NCBI RefSeq assembly: GCF_006864455.1
Contig: NZ_QHLK01000002.1
Location: 90,290-154,289, forward strand
DNA from: Campylobacter sp. MIT 97-5078
GTDB taxonomy: Bacteria > Campylobacterota > Campylobacteria > Campylobacterales > Campylobacteraceae
Direction: 5' to 3'
Length of the DNA stretch: 64,000 nt
Below are positions 29,139-37,694 of this stretch, piece by piece. Position 1 is the first letter of the stretch. Every line of letters begins with the position of its first letter. The notes under the pieces are model-generated. The model was not told where the DNA came from. It saw nothing but the letters and a program-made list of their open reading frames with translations, and did no database searches. The position numbers and the translations under genes are program-made.

Positions 29139-30263
29139 TTAATCCATTTGTTTGCGAATCCAAGTTGGCACTTCTAAATGAGTGATAATCTCATCATTAT
29201 TAAAAGTTCCTGTCATACCAAGTCCAACATAAGGAGTTTTTTTATTTTCACTTTCCTTGTTTGTTGCGGCAGGATCTATTTTTCCATGCTGATCTTGGTA
29301 TTCAAAGCCAGTAGCGATGATAGTTACTTCAACCATATCTTCTTCCATACTTTCATCTTCATAGTAGCCATATTTATAGCTTACATCACTGCCAAGTGAT
29401 TCTGCTAAGCTTTGAGCCGCACCATCTATTTGCAAGAAAGAAAAACTCGGATGGTGTTTAAAATTCAAGATAAGTCCTTTAGCATTTTTGACATTAAGCC
29501 CATCAAGTAAAGGGGATTCAAGAGCATTTGCAAGAGCTTCCATAGCCGCATTTTCACCCTGTGCAGAACCCATACCCATTAAAGCTAAGCCTCTATGGCT
29601 CATTATGGTTTTAATATCAGCAAAATCAACATTCACGCGCCCATTATCAAGCAAGATTGATACCATACCTTTAACTGCACGAGCTAAAACATCATCGATG
29701 AGTGCATACACTTCTCTTGCTGAGGCTTTTTTATCGATGAGGTTTTTGACTTTTTCATTTTGAATGACAAGTATAGAATCGCTTTCTTTTTTGAGTTCTG
29801 CTAAGCCGGTTTCAGCAAATTTTTTCTTTTTTGCCCCTTCAAAAGCAAAAGGCATAGTGATAACAGATACAGTTAAAGCACCTACTTCTTTAGCGGCTCT
29901 AGCCACGATAGGAGTAGCCCCTGTGCCTGTGCCACCGCCAAAACCAGAGGCTATAAAGACGATATCACTTTGATCAAGAGCGGCTTTAATCTCTTCAAAG
30001 TTTTCTTTTGCACTTTCAGCTCCCACATCCGGATCGCCACCAGCTCCGAGCCCTCTTGTGGTTTTTTCTCCAAGTTGAATTTTGGTTTTGGCTAAAGATT
30101 TGGTAAGTGCTTGTCCATCTGTATTAGCTACGATAAGATCAAGGTTGTTTAAACCCATATTCATCATATGGTTGATCATATTGCCACCACCACCACCGCA
30201 ACCTATAATTTTGATCTTTGCACCCTTTGCGTGTTGCATTTCTTCAACCGTAAATTCACTCAT
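29139..30263 (-). CDS. ftsZ: Cell-division GTPase FtsZ
   Basis: FtsZ polymerises into the cytokinetic ring. The 374-residue product has the nucleotide site GCGGGGGNMINHM (about 21-33), the tubulin signature GGGTGTGATPIV (about 110-121), and the T7 loop NVDFADIKTIM. A variable linker rich in E, T and N comes before the C-terminal peptide LEVPTWIRKQMD that binds FtsA. It follows ftsA after a 14-base gap with GAGGAG and is followed by a strong hairpin. All key residues are intact. Confidence 0.98.
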   Translation of the reverse strand: MSEFTVEEMQHAKGAKIKIIGCGGGGGNMINHMMNMGLNNLDLIVANTDGQALTKSLAKTKIQLGEKTTRGLGAGGDPDVGAESAKENFEEIKAALDQSDIVFIASGFGGGTGTGATPIVARAAKEVGALTVSVITMPFAFEGAKKKKFAETGLAELKKESDSILVIQNEKVKNLIDKKASAREVYALIDDVLARAVKGMVSILLDNGRVNVDFADIKTIMSHRGLALMGMGSAQGENAAMEALANALESPLLDGLNVKNAKGLILNFKHHPSFSFLQIDGAAQSLAESLGSDVSYKYGYYEDESMEEDMVEVTIIATGFEYQDQHGKIDPAATNKESENKKTPYVGLGMTGTFNNDEIITHLEVPTWIRKQMD

Positions 30264-30277
30264 AATCCGCTCCTCAA

Positions 30278-31660
30278 TTAAAATTGGTTTGTTAATTTAT
30301 CCCACAAACGAGACAACAAACCATCAGTCTTTTTGCCTTTTGTTGTTCTTAAATCCAAATGATCCTTAATTGCTATTGTATCATTTTCTTGTAAATTTTC
30401 ATCTACAAATTCGCTTTTTCTTTCATCATCTTCTTCGACCAAAACAAGCTCTTGCTTAATTGGTGCATTGTAAAGCTCAAGTTCGCCTTTATAACGTAGT
30501 TTTTGATTTGAATCAAGCTCATAAGGTGTAAAATACCCAGCCCCATATAAGCAAAGTCCTATAGCACAAGTATTTTCAGGGTCTGAAAAAATTTCAGCAA
30601 AACCAGAAATAAGGTCTTTTCTCGCACTTGCTACACGCACGGATTTGTTATCAAACATTGCAGAAGTCAGTTCATCAATACTTGCCAGCTTTGTCATACC
30701 CCCGGTAAGCACTATGCCTGCACCAGAGCTATTTGCGTAAGGATTTTCACTTAACATTTTTGCTAAGATCATCAAAGTTTCTTCAGCTCTTGCGTAAATG
30801 ACATTTGAAATAACTTCAAGCTTGTATTCATTAACTCTTTTTTCATCACCCATAGAAGGCACTTGTATAAGGGTATTTGGCTGTTTAGAGAGATTTGCGT
30901 AATTGAGCTTGATCTTTTCGGCTTCTTTTAAAGGTGTATGCAAGGCGATGGATAAATCTTGAGTGATATTATTTGATCCTATAGGTAGGCATTCATTTGC
31001 CCGCACTGAATTGCCCATATGAACAACTATATCACAAATTGCTCCACCCATATCCACAAGCACAGCTCCAAGTTCTTTTTCACTTTCATCAAGACAAGAA
31101 ATAGCCGAAGCATAGCCTGAAAGCACGAAGTTATCAACTCTTAGATCAGCTAACTCAACAGCCTTTTTTAGATTTTTAATATGGGCTTCTTGCGAAATGA
31201 TGATATGAGTAGCTACTTCTAAGCGATTGCCACTCATTCCTAAGGGATCATCAACATGTTCTAAATCATCAACTTTGAAATTATAAGGTAAAACATGAAT
31301 GATTTCATAGCCACTTGGTATATTTGCAGTAAGTTTTGCAGTGCTTACGGCTCGGTGAATTTCTTTTATGCTGATCTCGTGATCTGGTATATTTGCAACG
31401 CCTATGCTATCAACGCTTTTAGCATAAGAACCAGATATAGAAACAACAACCTTATCATAATGCACACCGCTCATCATTTGAGCATTTCTAACGGCTTGTT
31501 CTATGGACTTTGAAGAAAGCTCTATATTGGTGATTGCACCTTTTTTTACGCCTTGAGTTTTAGCTTTTCCAAAACCTATTATCTTAAGCCCTTCTTCATC
31601 TTTTTGTGCTAGTATCGCACAAGTTTGCGTTGAGCCTAGATCAATTCCTAAAATATTCAA
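30278..31660 (-). CDS. ftsA: Cell-division protein FtsA
   Basis: FtsA is the actin-like ATPase that ties FtsZ to the inner membrane. The 460-residue product starts NILGIDLGSTQTCAILAQ (phosphate-1 motif) and has GAVLVDMGGAICDIVVHM (phosphate-2), GAGIVLTGGMTKLAS (adenosine motif) and the 1C domain after residue 85. After an acidic linker, the C-terminus LLSRLWDKLTNQF forms the amphipathic membrane-targeting helix. It overlaps the stop of the upstream PpiD-like gene by four bases and is coupled to ftsZ downstream. Confidence 0.96.
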   Translation of the reverse strand: MNILGIDLGSTQTCAILAQKDEEGLKIIGFGKAKTQGVKKGAITNIELSSKSIEQAVRNAQMMSGVHYDKVVVSISGSYAKSVDSIGVANIPDHEISIKEIHRAVSTAKLTANIPSGYEIIHVLPYNFKVDDLEHVDDPLGMSGNRLEVATHIIISQEAHIKNLKKAVELADLRVDNFVLSGYASAISCLDESEKELGAVLVDMGGAICDIVVHMGNSVRANECLPIGSNNITQDLSIALHTPLKEAEKIKLNYANLSKQPNTLIQVPSMGDEKRVNEYKLEVISNVIYARAEETLMILAKMLSENPYANSSGAGIVLTGGMTKLASIDELTSAMFDNKSVRVASARKDLISGFAEIFSDPENTCAIGLCLYGAGYFTPYELDSNQKLRYKGELELYNAPIKQELVLVEEDDERKSEFVDENLQENDTIAIKDHLDLRTTKGKKTDGLLSRLWDKLTNQF

Positions 31661-33141
31661 TTTATATTCCCTTTATAATAAATTTCCACCGCATATCTTT
31701 TGCGAAGTTCAGCAAGTAATTCTTGTCTTAACTCGCTTGCTTTGGCATTTTTAGCTTCTTGTTCCAAGGTTGTTTTGTATTCGTTAAGTTTTGAGTTGTT
31801 GAGTAAATTTTGTGCTTTAATCTCATATAAAATTGCTTTATCATCAAGCAAAACAAAGGATTTGTTTTGATCTGAATTAAACACATTCATTAAAAAAAGG
31901 CTAAATTCAGCATCATTCATCACGTTCTCATTGACACGCTCGGGATTTCTTAAAGAGTCTCTACTTACCGAGCCTATGTTTTTACCTTTAAAACTATTTA
32001 AAGCCTCCTTGGCTTGTTTTTCAAGTTCTGCTTTTCTTTCTTGCTCTTTATAGATCGGCAAAACTTGATCCCTTGCTTCTTTAAAACTTTTTGTTCGCAC
32101 ACCTTCGTAAGCGTTTAATCTTACTATCATATAGCCATTTTCAAATTTAAAAGGTTTAAGCACACCACCAGCGTTTGTTTTTTCAAGCAATTCTAAAGGA
32201 TAGTAAATATCTGTTTGGCTAAGGTTAAGTTCTTTTTGAAAGTCAAGTTCTTTTTTGCTTAAAGCGAGGTATTTTTGATTAGCTTCATCTTTAAGTTTAT
32301 CAAGTCCCAAGTCTTTTTTGAGCTCTTCTTGAGCTTCTTGAAAACTTAAAATTTTGCCACTAAAATCAGTATAATTTTGCTTATTTTTGTCATAGTATGC
32401 TTGTAACTCAGCCTCACTAAATTCGTGTTTTTCTAAAGGGATAAAATAGCTTGAGATAAAATACCTTTTTTCAGTTTTAAAGTCCTCTTTCATCCCTTGC
32501 CAAAGTGCTTCAAGTTTAGTTTCATTGATATCGATTTTGACATTTTTGGCTTTGAAAGGTTCTACACTTAAAACATCTTGCATAAAATAATTTGAAGCAA
32601 GCATCTTCAACTCTTCTTCTTTCACGGGTAGATTAAAAAGCACGCTAAGTTTGCGAAGCAAGATATCGCTTGCGAGCATATCTTCGTATTGACTTGTTTT
32701 GATATTATTTTGTGCAAGTATATTATAATATATATTTTTATCAAAGCCTTTATTGTTATCCCAGAAGCTTTCATTAGAGATTAAAAGGTTTAAAATTTCG
32801 TCCTCACTCACACTTAAACCGAGTGTTTTTGCAAAAGAAACGAGTAATTTATCTTCAATGAGGCTTTGCAAAGCTAGCGTATCAAGTCCTTGTTCTTTTG
32901 CTTTAGCTTCTGTGAGTGTGCCATTGCTGATTTGGTTAAAATAAGTAAAAATTTGATTAAATCTTTGATTAAACTCAACAAAGCTTATTTTTTCATCGCC
33001 AACTTTTGCTACAGAAGTATTTCTGTTGAAATTTAAATCCACACTTCCCCAGCTTACTGCACTTGCTCCAATAAAAGCAATCGCACTTATCCATGTCGTA
33101 ATAATAAGCCATTTTTTATGCCTTTGCATCCAAGTAATCAT
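31657..33141 (-). CDS. PpiD/SurA-N-type periplasmic folding factor
   Basis: The 494-residue protein is anchored by an N-terminal helix (about 13-31, IITTWISAIAFIGASAVSW). Its periplasmic part starts with a SurA_N-like helical domain (SVAKVGDEKISFVEFNQRF, LALQSLIEDKLLVSFAK). A central charged region and a C-terminal segment typical of PpiD-like proteins follow. A clear parvulin active-site signature is not obvious, so peptidyl-prolyl isomerase activity is doubtful and a chaperone role is safer. It is the first gene of the ftsA-ftsZ operon, as I recall for C. jejuni. Confidence 0.85.
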   Translation of the reverse strand: MITWMQRHKKWLIITTWISAIAFIGASAVSWGSVDLNFNRNTSVAKVGDEKISFVEFNQRFNQIFTYFNQISNGTLTEAKAKEQGLDTLALQSLIEDKLLVSFAKTLGLSVSEDEILNLLISNESFWDNNKGFDKNIYYNILAQNNIKTSQYEDMLASDILLRKLSVLFNLPVKEEELKMLASNYFMQDVLSVEPFKAKNVKIDINETKLEALWQGMKEDFKTEKRYFISSYFIPLEKHEFSEAELQAYYDKNKQNYTDFSGKILSFQEAQEELKKDLGLDKLKDEANQKYLALSKKELDFQKELNLSQTDIYYPLELLEKTNAGGVLKPFKFENGYMIVRLNAYEGVRTKSFKEARDQVLPIYKEQERKAELEKQAKEALNSFKGKNIGSVSRDSLRNPERVNENVMNDAEFSLFLMNVFNSDQNKSFVLLDDKAILYEIKAQNLLNNSKLNEYKTTLEQEAKNAKASELRQELLAELRKRYAVEIYYKGNIN

Positions 33142-33297
33142 TTATTATTCCTAAAAATTTGTGTCAAATAAAGCCTTATTCTACCCTATAAGTGTTTAAT
33201 TTGAGTTTAAAAATTGCAAATTTTCAAGATATTTATGTGTGTATTTTATCTTTGTTTTGCTATCATTACAAAAAGTAAAGATAACAAAGGTTTAAAA

Positions 33298-34215
33298 TTG
33301 CAAGCTGTCCATATCCCTGTTTTGCAAACTGAAGTTTTAAAGGTATTTGAAGGACTTGATGAAGGGATATTTTTAGACTGCACTTTGGGTTTTGGCGGAC
33401 ATAGTAAGGCTATTTTAAAAGCCCATGAAAATCTAAGATTAATTGCTTGCGATAAAGATGATGAGGCATTGAACTTTTCAAGGCAAAATTTGCAAGAATT
33501 TGGCTCAAGAGTGCGTTTGATCAAAAGTGATTTTAAAGAAATTTTAAGCAAACTTTCTTACGATGAACTTATACAGATAAGGGGTGTGCTTGCTGATATA
33601 GGGGTTTCATCTTTGCATTTGGATAAAGATGAAAGAGGCTTTAGCGTGCATTCAAACTATCTTGATATGCGTATGAATCAAGAGCAAAACTTGAGTGCAT
33701 ATGAGCTTGTAAATTCATATACGCCAGCTCAATTAGAGCATATTTTTAAGGAATTTGCAGAGCTTAAAGATGCAAGAGTTTTGGCTGAAAAAATTTGCAC
33801 ACAAAGAGCAAAAAAGCCTATAAATTCAGCTAAGGAACTTGCCCAAATCATCGGCACACAAAGTGTGAATGGCAGAAGAGTATCAAAAGCTGTGCTTGTT
33901 TTTCAAGCCATTCGCATTGAGGTTAATGGTGAATTAGAGGCGTTAAGGCAGTTTTTACATGCTTGCAAAGTGCTTCAAAATTGCATACTTGCTATTATCA
34001 GCTTTCATTCTTTAGAAGATGCTTTGGTAAAAAATGCTTTTAAAGACTTTGCCCGTGCGTGTATTTGCGATGAAAGGGCTTTAAAATGTGAGTGTGGAGC
34101 AAACCATAGTTTGGGTAGAGTGCTTAGTAAAAAACCTATTGTGGCAAGTGAGGCTGAAAAAAGAGCAAATTCTCGTTCAAGTTGTGCTAAAATGAGAGCT
34201 TTTTATTTTGATTAA
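33298..34215 (+). CDS. rsmH: 16S rRNA (cytosine-1402-N4)-methyltransferase RsmH
   Basis: RsmH methylates C1402 in the decoding centre. The 305-residue product starts LQAVHIPVLQTEVLKVFE and has the SAM motif LDCTLGFGGHSKAIL, GVLADIGVSSLHLD, ERGFSVHSNYLDMRMNQ, KAVLVFQAIRIEVNGE and ILAIISFHSLEDALV, with the terminal RSSCAKMRAF. I choose a TTG start at 33298. It sits next to the conserved HIPVL, and AAAGG lies seven bases upstream. The longer frame from ATG 33214 adds 28 residues that look like spacer. It diverges from the ppiD-like gene and leads into a FtsL-like gene, as mraW-ftsL does in many bacteria. Confidence 0.92.
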   Translation: MQAVHIPVLQTEVLKVFEGLDEGIFLDCTLGFGGHSKAILKAHENLRLIACDKDDEALNFSRQNLQEFGSRVRLIKSDFKEILSKLSYDELIQIRGVLADIGVSSLHLDKDERGFSVHSNYLDMRMNQEQNLSAYELVNSYTPAQLEHIFKEFAELKDARVLAEKICTQRAKKPINSAKELAQIIGTQSVNGRRVSKAVLVFQAIRIEVNGELEALRQFLHACKVLQNCILAIISFHSLEDALVKNAFKDFARACICDERALKCECGANHSLGRVLSKKPIVASEAEKRANSRSSCAKMRAFYFD

Positions 34216-34223
34216 GGTGAAAA

Positions 34224-35282
34224 ATGCTAGATGATGATTTTTTAAAAGAACGCCAAAATATACGCGAAAAAATGCTTCGATACTCAAGAGCTGTAAAAGA
34301 GGGCAGAGTAAGGGCTAAAGTTGAACAAATGCCACAAGATGATGATATACTCAAACGCAGACTAAATAAAAACAAAAAACAAAGCTTTGATTTTTTTGAT
34401 CAGGATTTTTTAGAGCCAAAAACAAAAGGCAGTATTTATCTTAAAGAGGATTTAATCAATGTCAAGCTTGAAGAAAAAAAGAAATTTGGCTTTGCATTTT
34501 TAGCCAAGTTCAAACAAAAAAAGAACAAAAATATCAAGCAAACAAGTGAAAATAAAAGAACAAATTCAGAAAAACAAAATATCCAAAAACAGAGCAAAAA
34601 AGAAAAAAATAAGCTCTTGCAAGGTATAATTTTTTTTGGCGATAAAAAAGCAAAAACAAGCATTCAGCAAACCACTATAAAGCAAATTCATACCCATCAA
34701 ATAAATACCCTGCAAGCACCAAACAAAAAAGAAAAACTCACAAATTTAAACTTACAAACGCAAAAAAACTTAAGCCAATCACCAAATTCAAATCATATCA
34801 AAAGCCCAAATTTGCAACAAACAAAACTTCCAAATGATGAAAAAAATCAAACAAATTTGCAAGCTCAAGTTGATTCTTTAAAACAGACAAAAGCTTCAAG
34901 TCAAATACTCAATTCAAAACAAACGCATATTAATACAAACGATCAAAGTTTAGAACAAGTCAAAAGCACATATGCTTTTTCACCGCTTGAGCAAGAAAAT
35001 AGCTCGCATACTAAAAATACGCTTCTTGAGGGCTTTAAAGAAGCTACGCAAGAAGAAAAAAACCTCAATTTCAACCAGCTTTTATTTGCTTTTTTGTTGA
35101 TCTTTTTTACTTGCGTTGTGTTTATCCCACAAATTTATATACGAAATAATATTTATTATTTAAGTAGAGAAATAGGCACTTTGCGTAATCAGGAAAGTGT
35201 TTTAAATGAAGAAAATAAAGAGCTTAAAAGAGGGCTTGAAAATATGCGTTTTCAAAATCAAATTTTAGATTATTTAGAATGA
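34224..35282 (+). CDS. Bitopic coiled-coil protein next to rsmH, candidate divergent FtsL
   Basis: The 352-residue product has a long cytoplasmic region. Residues about 1-100 are charged, and about 100-275 are a low-complexity stretch rich in Q, N, K, S and T. One membrane helix follows (about 287-303, LFAFLLIFFTCVVFIP), then a short periplasmic coiled coil of about 50 residues (LSREIGTLRNQESVLNEENK). FtsL, the small division protein that forms a coiled coil with FtsB, has this membrane-plus-zipper end and usually lies right behind rsmH (mraW). The oversized disordered N-terminus is atypical. The gene is eight bases behind rsmH with AAGG upstream, and converges on the next gene with one base between stops. 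Confidence 0.6.
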   Translation: MLDDDFLKERQNIREKMLRYSRAVKEGRVRAKVEQMPQDDDILKRRLNKNKKQSFDFFDQDFLEPKTKGSIYLKEDLINVKLEEKKKFGFAFLAKFKQKKNKNIKQTSENKRTNSEKQNIQKQSKKEKNKLLQGIIFFGDKKAKTSIQQTTIKQIHTHQINTLQAPNKKEKLTNLNLQTQKNLSQSPNSNHIKSPNLQQTKLPNDEKNQTNLQAQVDSLKQTKASSQILNSKQTHINTNDQSLEQVKSTYAFSPLEQENSSHTKNTLLEGFKEATQEEKNLNFNQLLFAFLLIFFTCVVFIPQIYIRNNIYYLSREIGTLRNQESVLNEENKELKRGLENMRFQNQILDYLE

Positions 35283-35283
35283 T

Positions 35284-35784
35284 TTATTCTTTTTGTTCAT
35301 TTTGTATGATTTGTTCTAAAACATAGCTTTCTAAATTTGGTTTTGAGATCATGTGTTTTGGGAGTTTGTGATAAATTTCTTCAAGAAGTTTTGAATATTT
35401 TTCATATTCAAAGCAAGGAAAATGTTCGTTCCAAGCCTTTTTAATGAGTTTTTTTGTCATGCTTTTTCGTGCGTAAATTTTAAACATATCAAAAAAAATA
35501 AAAATAGCAGCTGTAACACCAATGGCACTGATGATGCTAAAATGAAAATCAACGATTTGAAAACCAGAATGCGTTAAAAGTATGAGTGGCACAAGCACGA
35601 TTGCACACAGCACAGCAAAGATTAGGTAGGCATTAAATTCTTGAAATTTAAAATGAAGTTTTGCTGGATCAATGGATATTTCTTCATTATACAAAGCATT
35701 TGCTTCAAGCAAATCAAGCAAATTTACAGACTGATTTGATACCTTAAAAAGTTTTTTTAAAATCCAGTCTTTGATTTTTTGCAT
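35284..35784 (-). CDS. Uncharacterised two-helix membrane protein
   Basis: I do not recognise this 166-residue protein. It has a cytoplasmic-looking N-terminus of about 50 residues and two membrane helices (about 54-71, YLIFAVLCAIVLVPLILL; about 80-100, FSIISAIGVTAAIFIFF). A C-terminal basic/acidic tail of about 65 residues ends in a helical NLESYVLEQIIQNEQKE. No catalytic motif is visible. AAGGAAAAAA precedes the ATG. It faces the FtsL-like gene tail to tail and has its own promoter region in the 500-base spacer to its right. C. jejuni has, as I recall, a hypothetical membrane protein in a comparable place. Confidence 0.7.
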   Translation of the reverse strand: MQKIKDWILKKLFKVSNQSVNLLDLLEANALYNEEISIDPAKLHFKFQEFNAYLIFAVLCAIVLVPLILLTHSGFQIVDFHFSIISAIGVTAAIFIFFDMFKIYARKSMTKKLIKKAWNEHFPCFEYEKYSKLLEEIYHKLPKHMISKPNLESYVLEQIIQNEQKE

Positions 35785-36056
35785 TTTTTTCCTTGAAAAA
35801 TTTCTGCACTTATATTAACATAAATTTGTTTAAGCTTGTTTAAATTTCACGCTTATTTTCATAATGCAAAAAAATGAAGAAAAAATAAAATTTTAGCTTT
35901 GCTCGTATCTAAAATTCCTTATAAAAAGCTTGATTTTTTAACAAAGGGTTTGATTTTGACTTTGGTATAAAGATATTATCTTGACTTTGATAAGCTCGCG
36001 AAAAGCCAAAAAAATGTATATACTCATCATACATTCAAAAACTTGTGTATTTAATA
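35785..36056. other. Non-coding spacer
   Basis: These 272 bases hold the promoter region of the small membrane protein and no open frame of note. The nonamer TTGACTTTG occurs twice (about 35955 and 35981), once followed by TATAAAG and once by ATAAG, which could be weak promoter elements. I see no hairpin with a T-run, tRNA or repeat array. Confidence 0.5.
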
Positions 36057-36289
36057 TCATCGCCTATCCATTCCTAGTTCAACAAGCACATTGGCTAATT
36101 TTTTTGCAAATCATCTTGAGCGAGTTTTGAATTTAAAGTGCTTCTACAATAGGTATTTTGTATCAATGTTTTCTTATTAAAGCGTAAAAAGATAAGTGCT
36201 TAAGTCAAGCTCAAAATTCCCAAAATCCTCAGTTTTATCTTGTGCAAAAGCAAGATGGAATAAAAAGTAAAGTAATACTTTATTTTCAT
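36057..36289 (-). pseudogene. Decayed gene for a small secreted protein
   Basis: On the minus strand an AAGGA ribosome site precedes ATG 36289 (MKIK). One base out of phase the frame continues as a plain signal peptide and mature start, VLLYFLFHLAFAQD then KTEDFGNFELDLSTYLFTL, and meets TAATAA. Further frames carry STLNSKLAQDDLQK and, after another shift at an A-run, KLANVLVELGMDRR followed by TGA at 36057. These pieces look like one periplasmic protein of about 75-80 residues broken by at least three frameshifts. I cannot name the family. The preserved ribosome site, signal sequence and clean stop are the evidence that it was once real. Confidence 0.5.
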
Positions 36290-36310
36290 TTTTTTCCTTG
36301 AATTGTGTTT

Positions 36311-37654
36311 TTACTTAAACTGACTTAAATACTCACTTATTTGCTTACTTTGGGACTCGCTTAAACTTATAAAACTTATCAAATCAATCTTAGAAATGAG
36401 CAAATCTTCAGTATTTACCCGAGCATCATGCTTGCCTATATTAAGTGAGGTTATAGCAGTTTGAGCGATTAAAAGTCTGCCATCATCTTTGGTGCGAACG
36501 CCCCAAACAGCGTGAATAACTGCGTTTTGATCTTGCAACTTCCCTACATAAAGCATAATATGTCCTTTAAGTCCAAGCAAACTTTCATAAGGTTTAGCAA
36601 ATTTGGTAATAAAAACTTGTTTTTGTTTATTGCTTAAAAAGCTTATGTCAAAGTTTTTTAAAGCCTTGCTTTGTGCCCTTGAATTTCGCGGTAAATGCAC
36701 CCCAAAGCTTGCAAAAATATCTCTTATAAATAAAGAACAATCCCTTTCAAGATCATATCCGCCCCAACCATACGGACGACTTAAAAGTTGAGCTAAAAGG
36801 GTTTTGAGGTTTTTATCATTAAAATACAAAGGGAAAGGACTAAAGTAATTTTTACTAAGCTTTACTTTTTTGTCCCCAATTTTGCTTAAAAAATACCCCT
36901 TTTTTTCAGCATAATATGGATAAATCGCTCCAATCCTTGCCTCAAAAGCAAATTTACCCTTTTCATCATAAACGCTTGTTCGCTCTTTGATCGGTGTAAC
37001 GAAATTTAAATTTTCATAAGTTTTGGCTCTTCTATCATCAAAATGTGTTAAATTCTTAACCTCAACAAAGCCCCAGCCACTTTCTGCTAAGACAAAAGCA
37101 TAACGTTTGTCTTTGCTGTAATGAGAGATCAGCACAGGCGAACCCACATTTAAAACGCCATCAAGCGAGTAATCAAATGGCACGCCCTCGCCATCTTTAA
37201 AAGGATTTTGCAAAATGGCTGTTTGAGTGGGGATATTTCTTAAAAAGCTATTTTCTATGACTAAAGCCTTTTGTTTAAGTTTTAAAAAATCTTTTTCGTT
37301 GCCATTGTCTATGAGAGCCTTAAAATACGCTTTGTCTATAGGTTTTTTATTAAAAAAATAATAATTTTTATTTGGATTAAGATAAGCCCCAAAAGACCAA
37401 AATATATCCTGTGCATTTTGTATCTTAGCTTTTGTATGCCAAGCGTAGAAAAACTTGTCTTTATAAGCTTTTGCAGAGGTTTTTTTGCTTTGTTTTAGTT
37501 CGCTTAATTCGCTTATACTTTGCTTAAGTTCTAAGCTTGCATAAAATTGTGCTTCAAGGTTTTGGGTATTTTTTATACTAGAGCTTTGAATATTTTTGTT
37601 TTTGCTACTGCACGCAAGAAAAAAATATAAGAAAAATATAAGAAAAAAACGCAT
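36311..37654 (-). CDS. NlpC/P60 cell-wall hydrolase lipoprotein with SH3 domains
   Basis: The 447-residue protein begins with a lipoprotein signal (lipobox FFLACS, Cys at about 15). The middle is an NlpC/P60-stabilising region and bacterial SH3 domains (about 160-270: GSPVLISHYSKDKRYAFVL, GWGFVEVKNL). The C-terminal NlpC/P60 fold has the catalytic Cys in DCSLFIRDIF (about 306), with GWGGYDLER just before it and the His in LKGHIMLYVG. Such enzymes cut peptide bonds in peptidoglycan and help shape the cell. The best match in layout is the YkfC/N_NLPC_P60 group. The divergent helicase gene lies 40 bases upstream. Confidence 0.87.
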   Translation of the reverse strand: MRFFLIFFLYFFLACSSKNKNIQSSSIKNTQNLEAQFYASLELKQSISELSELKQSKKTSAKAYKDKFFYAWHTKAKIQNAQDIFWSFGAYLNPNKNYYFFNKKPIDKAYFKALIDNGNEKDFLKLKQKALVIENSFLRNIPTQTAILQNPFKDGEGVPFDYSLDGVLNVGSPVLISHYSKDKRYAFVLAESGWGFVEVKNLTHFDDRRAKTYENLNFVTPIKERTSVYDEKGKFAFEARIGAIYPYYAEKKGYFLSKIGDKKVKLSKNYFSPFPLYFNDKNLKTLLAQLLSRPYGWGGYDLERDCSLFIRDIFASFGVHLPRNSRAQSKALKNFDISFLSNKQKQVFITKFAKPYESLLGLKGHIMLYVGKLQDQNAVIHAVWGVRTKDDGRLLIAQTAITSLNIGKHDARVNTEDLLISKIDLISFISLSESQSKQISEYLSQFK

Positions 37655-37682
37655 TATTTAACCTTAAATTCATAAAAATAGC

Positions 37683-37688
37683 TATAAT
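37683..37688 (+). promoter_or_regulatory. -10 box immediately ahead of the helicase gene
   Basis: TATAAT ends only six bases before the ATG at 37695. Transcription would then begin at or next to the start codon, giving a leaderless mRNA; no ribosome-binding sequence is present. If translation began at the second ATG (37701) the leader would be about six bases. Confidence 0.45.
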
Positions 37689-37694
37689 TATAGA

